From Pseudomonas schmalbachii (GTDB taxonomy: Bacteria > Pseudomonadota > Gammaproteobacteria > Pseudomonadales > Pseudomonadaceae): a stretch of 64,000 bases of DNA. The position numbers and the translations under genes are program-made. Positions 53,599 through 64,000 of the stretch are shown in pieces. Location: NCBI RefSeq assembly GCF_017589465.1, contig NZ_JAELYA010000006.1, forward strand, positions 1 to 64,000, read 5' to 3'. How positions within the stretch are numbered: position 1 is the stretch's first letter; each line of letters starts with the position of its first letter. Under the pieces are notes generated by a model. It ran no database searches. It worked only from the letters and a program-made list of their open reading frames with translations, and was not told where the DNA came from.

Positions 53599-53684
53599 TG
53601 GTACCGAGGAGGGGACTCGAACCCCTACAGCCTATGGCCACTACCACCTCAAGGTAGCGTGTCTACCAATTCCACCACCTCGGC
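53599..53684 (-). tRNA. tRNA-Leu (GAG)
   Basis: An 86-nt class II tRNA with a long variable arm. Acceptor GCCGAGG/CCTCGGT-ACCA, D-arm TGGTAGACACG and anticodon loop CTTGAGG (anticodon GAG, reading CUU/CUC). CCA is encoded. It lies between secG and tRNA-fMet, the order known in P. aeruginosa. Confidence 0.96.
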
Positions 53685-53694
53685 ATAAACCGAC

Positions 53695-54084
53695 TTACTT
53701 CTGCTCCGGAGTCGCAGGAACGTCTCCTTCGCTGGCAGCAGGCTTCTGCTGCTCTTGCGGGACCGGCACATCGCTTGCCGCCGGAACCGACTCTTGTCTC
53801 TGCTCAACAACCGCCGGATCTGGCAAACCAGCGTTGCGAATCATATCAGCTTTTTCTTTAGCATAATACGCTAAACCCAAGCTGGTAATGAAAAAAACCG
53901 CAGCAAGTATAGCAGTAAAACGGCTCAGGAAGGTAGCAGAACCCTGGCTACCGAACACCGTCGCCGAAGCACCCGCGCCAAAGGACGCGCCTGCATCAGC
54001 ACCCTTGCCGTGCTGCAGAAGAATCAGCACAACCAGACCCAGCGCCATCGCTAGGTGAACCACAATCACTACTGTTTCCAGCAT
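53695..54084 (-). CDS. secG: Preprotein translocase subunit SecG
   Basis: Inner-membrane SecYEG component, 129 residues. Two hydrophobic helices (about 2-22 and 54-73) flank the conserved [17 protein letters not shown] loop. The C-terminal 45 residues are Pro/Gln/Glu-rich. ATG 3 nt after the tpiA stop, so it is coupled to tpiA. Confidence 0.95.
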   Translation of the reverse strand: MLETVVIVVHLAMALGLVVLILLQHGKGADAGASFGAGASATVFGSQGSATFLSRFTAILAAVFFITSLGLAYYAKEKADMIRNAGLPDPAVVEQRQESVPAASDVPVPQEQQKPAASEGDVPATPEQK

Positions 54085-54087
54085 TTC

Positions 54088-54843
54088 TCAGCTTCCCGCA
54101 GCGCAACAAATCGCGCCGAACTCGTCCGCATTGAGAGAGGCTCCACCAATCAGCCCCCCATCTATATCCGGCATACCGAACAGCTCAGCAGCATTCGCCG
54201 CCTTGACACTGCCGCCGTACAGGAGACGAACTCCCTGGGCGACCTCGGCATCTTCTGCCGCCAACTGCGCACGGATAGCCGCATGTACTTGCTGGGCCTG
54301 CTCGGGAGTTGCTGTCAGCCCCGTCCCGATCGCCCATACCGGCTCGTAAGCCACAACGGCGCGAGAAAACACCTCTACGCCCAGATTCTCGATCACCGAG
54401 CCCAACTGGCGCCCGACAACCTCGAGAGTCCTGCCCGCCTCGCGTTCCTCACGGCTTTCACCGATGCAGAGCACCGGAATCAGCCCGCAGGACTGCGCGG
54501 CGGCGAATTTGCGACTGACGACGTCATCGCCCTCACCGATGATCTGGCGGCGTTCGGAATGCCCCACCAGCACTAGGCGACAACCTGCATCAGCCAGCTG
54601 ACTGGCGGCAATCTCGCCTGTCAGCGCACCCTGCTCCGGCTCGAGCGCGCAATTCTGCGCCCCAACCGCAATCGACTTGCCTTCCAGCCCTTTCAGGACC
54701 TGCTCGATGTAGAGATAAGGCGGAAAGACCGCGACCTCGACATCCGTGGGCAACGCCAACTGCTGCAGTCCTTTGATCAGCTCCGACACACTGGAACGGG
54801 TACCGTGCATCTTCCAATTACCGGCTACTAAAGCTCGCCGCAT
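54088..54843 (-). CDS. tpiA: Triosephosphate isomerase
   Basis: Interconverts dihydroxyacetone phosphate and glyceraldehyde-3-phosphate. The 251-residue protein has Lys11 (GNWKMHG), His95 (GHSERR), Glu167 ([11 protein letters not shown]) and the phosphate loop LYGGSV; all catalytic residues are present. ATG at 54843. It lies between glmM and secG, 65 nt after glmM. Confidence 0.96.
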   Translation of the reverse strand: MRRALVAGNWKMHGTRSSVSELIKGLQQLALPTDVEVAVFPPYLYIEQVLKGLEGKSIAVGAQNCALEPEQGALTGEIAASQLADAGCRLVLVGHSERRQIIGEGDDVVSRKFAAAQSCGLIPVLCIGESREEREAGRTLEVVGRQLGSVIENLGVEVFSRAVVAYEPVWAIGTGLTATPEQAQQVHAAIRAQLAAEDAEVAQGVRLLYGGSVKAANAAELFGMPDIDGGLIGGASLNADEFGAICCAAGS

Positions 54844-54908
54844 GCTGTACCTCGCTGAGCAAAGTGGGCGCAGATGTTACTCAACGAAAAAGAGACTGGC
54901 AAGAGAAA

Positions 54909-56249
54909 TCAAGCACATACCTCCGAAACAACCTTCGCCAGCTGTTCCGCGTGGGCTCGCACCTGCTTTTCATCGTCGCCTTCGACCATTACCCGCAGCA
55001 ACGGCTCGGTACCGGACTTGCGCAGCAGCACGCGGCCACGTCCAGCCATGCTTTCGGTCGCGCGCGCGCAGGCGTCCTTCACCGCAGGATGCTCGAGCGG
55101 ATCGACGCTGCCGCCCTTGAACCGGACATTGAGCAGCACCTGCGGGCACATGCGGATACCCTTGCGCGCCTCGGCCAGGGTCTGACCGCGATGCTTCAGG
55201 GCCATCAGCACCTGCAGCGCCGCAATGATCGCATCGCCGGTAGTGGTGTGCTGGCAGCACACGACATGGCCGGAGTTCTCCCCACCAAGCTGCCAGCCGC
55301 GCGCCAGCAGCTCAGCCATGACATAGCGGTCACCGACCTTGGCGCGAACGAAGGGGATGTTCATTTCCTGCAGCGCCAGTTCGAGCCCCAGATTGCTCAT
55401 CAGGGTGCCAACCACGCCACCTTGCAACAGCTTCCGCTCATGCAGATCACGGGCGATCAGGAAGAGAATCTCGTCGCCATCCACCACCGCACCGGTGTGG
55501 TCGACCATCAGCACCCGGTCGCCATCGCCATCGAAGGCGATGCCCATGTCGGCATGCTCGGCGATGACCGTCTTGCGCAGCGCCTCGATATGGGTCGACC
55601 CGCACTGCTCATTGATGTTCAGGCCGTTCGGCTGCGCGCCGATCACCGAGACCTGCGCCCCCAGCTCGCGGAATACGCTGGGCGCCACCTTGTAAGTGGC
55701 CCCGTGGGCGCAGTCGAGCACCAGCTTCAGGCCGGCGAAGTTGGTACTGGTCGGCACGCTGCTCTTGCAGAATTCGATATAGCGGCCGGCCGCGTCGTTG
55801 ATTCGCGACACCTTGCCCAGGCGCGCCGACTCGACCACCGTCATCGGCGCATCGAGCAATTCCTCGATGACCAGCTCGACCTCGTCCGGCAACTTGGTGC
55901 CCTGGCCGGAGAAGAACTTGATGCCGTTGTCGTCGTGCGGGTTGTGCGAGGCGCTGATGACGATACCGGCCTCGGCATGGAAGGTACGGGTCAGATAGGC
56001 GATACCCGGGGTCGGCATCGGCCCCAGCAGCATCACGTCGGCACCCGCGGCCGACAAACCGGCTTCCAGGGCGGATTCGAACATGTACCCGGAAATACGG
56101 GTGTCCTTGCCGACCAGCACGCGGCACGTGCCCTGCCGGCGGAATGCCATGCCAACAGCCCAGCCCAGCTTGAGCACGAAATCCGGCGTGATCGGCGGAG
56201 TTCCGACGCGCCCACGAATACCATCGGTACCGAAATACTTTCTGCTCAT
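54909..56249 (-). CDS. glmM: Phosphoglucosamine mutase
   Basis: Converts glucosamine-6-phosphate to glucosamine-1-phosphate for peptidoglycan and LPS. The 446-residue protein has phospho-Ser101 in [10 protein letters not shown], the metal loop DGDGDR (about 240-245) and the phosphate-binding [13 protein letters not shown] at 56249 overlaps the folP stop (ATGA), with AGGA about 10 nt upstream. Confidence 0.96.
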   Translation of the reverse strand: MSRKYFGTDGIRGRVGTPPITPDFVLKLGWAVGMAFRRQGTCRVLVGKDTRISGYMFESALEAGLSAAGADVMLLGPMPTPGIAYLTRTFHAEAGIVISASHNPHDDNGIKFFSGQGTKLPDEVELVIEELLDAPMTVVESARLGKVSRINDAAGRYIEFCKSSVPTSTNFAGLKLVLDCAHGATYKVAPSVFRELGAQVSVIGAQPNGLNINEQCGSTHIEALRKTVIAEHADMGIAFDGDGDRVLMVDHTGAVVDGDEILFLIARDLHERKLLQGGVVGTLMSNLGLELALQEMNIPFVRAKVGDRYVMAELLARGWQLGGENSGHVVCCQHTTTGDAIIAALQVLMALKHRGQTLAEARKGIRMCPQVLLNVRFKGGSVDPLEHPAVKDACARATESMAGRGRVLLRKSGTEPLLRVMVEGDDEKQVRAHAEQLAKVVSEVCA

Positions 56250-57115
56250 ACCTGCAATCCTTCCTCTCGCGATTTTGCCACCGCGTCGATCATTCGAACC
56301 ACGTCCACCGTTTCGGCGACATCATGCACCCTGATGATGCTTGCCCCCTTGGCGACCGCCAGGGCCGCAAGGGCCAGGCTGCCATACAGGCGCTCGCCAA
56401 CTTCGCGGTCAAGGGCGCGGCCAACCATGCTCTTGCGCGACACGCCGACCAGCAGCGGACAGCCCAGTTGCAGCAGGCCCTCCATCTGGCGGAACAGGCT
56501 CAGGTTATGCACCTGGGTCTTGGCGAAGCCGAAGCCCGGGTCCAGCACGATACGCTCGCGCGGGATACCTGCTGCCGCGCAAGCCTGCATGCGCTCCTCG
56601 AGAAAACCTCGCACCTCGACGAGGATATCCGCATAGCGCGGGTCATCCTGCATATTCCCCGGCTCGCCGCGCATATGCATCAGGCACACCGGCAACCCTG
56701 TATCGACGGCCGCATCCAGCGCGCCGTCACGTTGCAGCGAGCGGACATCGTTGATCAATCCGGCGCCAAGGCGACCGGACTCACGCATCACGGCCGGTGT
56801 AGAAGTATCGACCGAGACGACCACGTCCAGTTCGCGGGCGACAGCTTCGACCACCGGCGCGACACGCTCGAGCTCCTCCGTCGGCGAGACGGTACGGGCA
56901 CCCGGCCGGGTCGATTCGCCGCCGATATCGATCAGCATCGCACCGGCTTCGACCATCTCCGCCGCATGACGCAGCGCGACATCCAGCCGATTGAAACGGC
57001 CGCCATCGGAAAAGGAATCGGGGGTGACGTTGAGGATGCCCATGACATGCGGGCGCGTTAAATCAAGAACCCGGTTGCCACATGGCAACCGGGTCGGGTA
57101 TTGCGGAAAACTCAT
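56246..57115 (-). CDS. folP: Dihydropteroate synthase
   Basis: Condenses dihydropterin pyrophosphate (the FolK product) with p-aminobenzoate; target of sulfonamides. The 289-residue protein has [15 protein letters not shown] (25-39), [12 protein letters not shown] (62-73), DPGFGFAKT and the late [11 protein letters not shown] 9 nt after the ftsH stop; coupled to glmM by a 4-base overlap. No sign of resistance-type insertions is visible near the FSDGG or GESTRPG loops. Confidence 0.96.
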   Translation of the reverse strand: MSFPQYPTRLPCGNRVLDLTRPHVMGILNVTPDSFSDGGRFNRLDVALRHAAEMVEAGAMLIDIGGESTRPGARTVSPTEELERVAPVVEAVARELDVVVSVDTSTPAVMRESGRLGAGLINDVRSLQRDGALDAAVDTGLPVCLMHMRGEPGNMQDDPRYADILVEVRGFLEERMQACAAAGIPRERIVLDPGFGFAKTQVHNLSLFRQMEGLLQLGCPLLVGVSRKSMVGRALDREVGERLYGSLALAALAVAKGASIIRVHDVAETVDVVRMIDAVAKSREEGLQV

Positions 57116-57124
57116 CGGGTTCTC

Positions 57125-59041
<1,917 letters not shown>

Positions 59042-59197
59042 TTGACTACCCTCTGAAGCCGGCTCCGCCCTGGAAACCGCTTCGCACGACGGCCAGACTC
59101 CTTTCCGGCCAAATTACTACACAACCCCTGCCCCGAGCAGGAGCCGTCTGTAACCCTTTATGAACTCCGGCGCGAACCGGCACAAGCGACGCTTGAG

Positions 59198-59215
59198 GGC
59201 TGCAGACCTGCAGCC
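59198..59215 (-). terminator. Hairpin after rlmE
   Basis: GGCTGCAG-AC-CTGCAGCC is a perfect 8-bp stem 18 nt past the rlmE stop, without a T-run. The rest of the 190-nt gap to ftsH holds no confident promoter; I looked for a sigma32-type element and did not find a convincing one. Confidence 0.45.
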
Positions 59216-59232
59216 GGCCCACTCAAATCAGT

Positions 59233-59856
59233 CTAGGCCCCTCGAAAGCCCCGTGCGAGCAGATACTGCTCGCGCGAACGATCGCGGGAAGACAACGGCT
59301 TGCGCATCTGCACCTTGTCGAAATTTTCGCGGACCGACTTCAGGTACACGTCGAAACCTTCGCCCTGGAAAATCTTGATCAGGAAATCACCGCCCGGACG
59401 CAACACCCGGGTGCAAAGATCCAGCGCCAGCTCGCAGAGGAACATGGCACGAGGCATGTCCACAGCCGGCAATCCACTCATATTGGGGGCCATATCCGAA
59501 ATCACAAGGTCTACCGGATTTTCTCCGATGGCCTCGAGCAATTTGGCAAAGACCTCATCCTCGGTGAAGTCCCCCTGGATAAAGGTGACGTCCGGAATGC
59601 TGTCCATCGGCAGGATGTCCGAGGCGATCAGAGTGCCCTTGTCGCCGATCACCCGACTGGTGACCTGCGACCAGCCGCCCGGCGCCGCGCCGAGATCGAC
59701 CACGGTCATGCCCGGGCGCAGGATGCGATCCTTCTCCTGGATTTCCAGCAGCTTGTAGCTGGCGCGCGAGCGGTAGCCGTCGCGTTGCGCCATCTTCACG
59801 TACGGATCGTCGAAATGTTCTTTCAGCCAGCGATGGCTAGTCTTGGAACGGGCCAC
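59233..59856 (-). CDS. rlmE: 23S rRNA 2'-O-methyltransferase (U2552)
   Basis: Methylates U2552 in the 23S A-loop, a late step of 50S assembly. The 207-residue protein has the SAM motif [11 protein letters not shown] (54-64) and the complete K35-D121-K161-E196 catalytic tetrad. GTG start with GAGGT 6 nt upstream. Upstream of ftsH on the same strand, a classical pair, and divergent from yhbY. Confidence 0.96.
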   Translation of the reverse strand: MARSKTSHRWLKEHFDDPYVKMAQRDGYRSRASYKLLEIQEKDRILRPGMTVVDLGAAPGGWSQVTSRVIGDKGTLIASDILPMDSIPDVTFIQGDFTEDEVFAKLLEAIGENPVDLVISDMAPNMSGLPAVDMPRAMFLCELALDLCTRVLRPGGDFLIKIFQGEGFDVYLKSVRENFDKVQMRKPLSSRDRSREQYLLARGFRGA

Positions 59857-59933
59857 GTATTACCTCGTATCAGCAGCACCCGATATAACCGAAACTCGGG
59901 TAAAATATCCGCCTTTTTCCCAGGGGTCTGATT

Positions 59934-60248
59934 ATGGCGCTCACTCAGGAGCAGAAGAAACAGTTCAAATCTATCGGCCACCACCTGAAACCGGTATTGA
60001 TCGTTGCAGAGAACGGTCTGACCGAAGGTGTCATGGCCGAGCTCGAGCGTGCGCTCAACGATCATGAACTGATCAAAGTACAGTTCCGCATCACCGAACG
60101 CGAGGATCGTCGTGCACTGATCGACGAACTCTGCCAGAACGGCAGCTGCGAGCTGGTTCAGGTCATCGGCAAGATGGCGCTGATCTATCGCCGCAATCCC
60201 AAGCCGAACCGCAACCTGTCGAACATCAGCCGCTTCAGCGGTCTGTGA
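59934..60248 (+). CDS. yhbY: Ribosome assembly RNA-binding protein YhbY (CRM domain)
   Basis: A 104-residue protein consisting of one CRM domain: LTQEQKKQFKSIGHHLKPVL, then the KVQF and GKMALIYRR strands. It associates with pre-50S particles. ATG at 59934 with AGGGG upstream. Divergent from rlmE, which also acts on the 50S subunit. It is followed by a GCGGGAGCG/CGCTCCCGC hairpin. Confidence 0.93.
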   Translation: MALTQEQKKQFKSIGHHLKPVLIVAENGLTEGVMAELERALNDHELIKVQFRITEREDRRALIDELCQNGSCELVQVIGKMALIYRRNPKPNRNLSNISRFSGL

Positions 60249-60266
60249 CAGGCAGGCATCGATAAT

Positions 60267-60288
60267 GCGGGAGCGGTAACGCTCCCGC
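60267..60288. terminator. Hairpin between yhbY and the DUF4149 gene
   Basis: GCGGGAGCG-GTAA-CGCTCCCGC is a 9-bp stem in the 46-nt convergent gap. It could serve both strands, though no T-run follows on either. Confidence 0.6.
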
Positions 60289-60294
60289 GGCATT

Positions 60295-60723
60295 TCAGGC
60301 TTCCCGCCCCGGCGCCGGCTGCAGCACCAGCAGCAACCCGCAGAGCGCCAGCACCAGATAGTTGAACAGCAGCCAGCGCTGCGCATCCGGCGCGATGCTG
60401 TGCACCACGAAATAAGCTCCCGCCATCGCCAGAACAGCGAGCAGCAACTGGCCGCGCACATCGCGCCAGAGGCTGGCGACTCCGCGCATCTGAACCAGTA
60501 CCAGCGCCTGCAACGCCGCGCAGAAGCCGGTAAAACCGACGAGCAGCGGGATCAGCACGGCAGCCACGGACTCGACCAGCAACGGCGCCAGGCCGATCTT
60601 CTCCAGCGACGGCAGCACCACAAAGCGCAACAGCCAGAGGCCACCGACCCAGAATGTCTGGGCCAGCAGCCAACTGGCGGTTCCGGCTTGCAATGACGTG
60701 CGATCAGTCGTGGCGGACTTCAA
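60295..60723 (-). CDS. DUF4149 domain membrane protein
   Basis: A 142-residue membrane protein with four hydrophobic segments (about 14-38, 48-75, 90-108 and 117-135) and the family-like start [22 protein letters not shown]. Function unknown. The best start is TTG at 60723, inside the end of greA (20-nt overlap), because no ATG or GTG precedes the first helix; this is uncertain. Likely co-transcribed with greA. Confidence 0.75.
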   Translation of the reverse strand: MKSATTDRTSLQAGTASWLLAQTFWVGGLWLLRFVVLPSLEKIGLAPLLVESVAAVLIPLLVGFTGFCAALQALVLVQMRGVASLWRDVRGQLLLAVLAMAGAYFVVHSIAPDAQRWLLFNYLVLALCGLLLVLQPAPGREA

Positions 60724-61176
60724 CGATCTCGTACTCGACTTCGCCGCCCGGGGTCTTGACGATCACGGCATCCCCTTCGGTCTTGCCGATCAGGGCGCGG
60801 GCGATGGGCGAGCTCACCGAGATCTTGCCGCGTTTGATATCGGCCTCGTCGTCACCGACGATCTGGTAAGTCACGGTTTCATCGGTATCGACGTTGGCGA
60901 TATCCACGGTGGTGCCGAAGATCACCTTGCCGGTGTGCGGGATCGCGGTGACATCGATGATCTGGGCGTTCGACAGCTTCGCCTCGATATCGCGGATACG
61001 CGCCTCGGACATGCCCTGCTGCTCGCGCGCGGCATGGTACTCGGCGTTCTCCTTGAGATCGCCCAGCTCACGCGCTTCGGCGATGGCCTGGGTGATCTGC
61101 GGGCGCAGTACGGTCTTCAGGTGTTTCAGTTCTTCTTCCAGGGCGCGGGCGCCCTGGACGGTCATGGGGAACTTGC

Positions 61177-61180
<4 letters not shown>
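60704..61180 (-). CDS. greA: Transcription elongation factor GreA
   Basis: Secondary-channel factor that rescues backtracked RNA polymerase, competing there with DksA (encoded at 22986). The 158-residue protein has an N-terminal coiled coil with the acidic tip [18 protein letters not shown] (39-56) and a C-terminal FKBP-like domain ending in [16 protein letters not shown] at 61180 overlaps the carB stop (ATGA). Confidence 0.96.

Positions 61181-64000
<2,820 letters not shown>

Overview
The window is a contiguous piece of core chromosome from a high-GC Pseudomonas of the P. aeruginosa lineage. Evidence for this is the gene order (rrn, pssA, ilvCHI, lpoP-mrcB, cbpA, prrF1-prrF2, phuW-S/phuR, dksA-gluQ, cbrA-cbrB, crcZ, pcnB, folK-panBCD, pgi, acs, pnp-rpsO-truB-rbfA-infB-nusA-rimP, two tRNAs, secG-tpiA-glmM-folP-ftsH-rlmE, yhbY, greA-carB), the tandem PrrF small RNAs, CrcZ, and the REP-like intergenic repeats. 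I see no prophage, insertion sequence, integron, CRISPR array or toxin-antitoxin module. Some gene content between acs and the DUF748 gene looks accessory, so a close relative of P. aeruginosa is more likely than P. aeruginosa itself; that is inference.

Layout. Positions 1-475 hold the first 15 bases of a 16S rRNA gene on the minus strand and its leader with boxA and three tandem sigma70 promoters. Positions 580-5092 carry pssA and the branched-chain amino acid operon ilvI-ilvH-ilvC (minus). Positions 5238-12319 hold envelope genes (DUF4124 protein, YqcC-like protein, the lipoprotein PBP1b activator LpoP and PBP1b), a two-domain kinase-like protein, a TfoX C-terminal domain protein and the cyclic-nucleotide-binding protein CbpA. 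Positions 12426-20441 form an iron/haem block: Fur-boxed prrF1 and prrF2, a REP cluster, the phuSTUVW haem-uptake operon and the divergent receptor phuR. A Rieske protein, sfsA, an aminotransferase, dksA and gluQ follow.

Positions 24475-31737 are the carbon catabolite control block: cbrX-cbrA-cbrB, a sigma54 promoter with candidate CbrB sites, the Crc/Hfq-titrating RNA CrcZ, then pcnB and folK. Pantothenate synthesis (panBCD), pgi and acs follow on the plus strand. Between acs and pnp lie a heptanucleotide tandem repeat, an MpaB-family oxygenase, a thiolase, a large DUF748 envelope protein with two DUF2845 proteins, and a BON-domain protein.

From 44718 to 59856 nearly everything is on the minus strand and belongs to RNA metabolism, translation, protein export and quality control, with tRNA-fMet and tRNA-Leu(GAG) embedded. 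The window ends in greA and the 3' part of carB.

I did not find a convincing undescribed system. The most interesting points are a perfect 33-bp inverted repeat that supplies the stop codons of two convergent genes, an enlarged prrF1-prrF2 spacer, the GTAAC/GTTAC cluster upstream of crcZ, an eight-copy 7-bp repeat after acs, the MpaB/thiolase insertion, and a PhuR plug domain without histidine.
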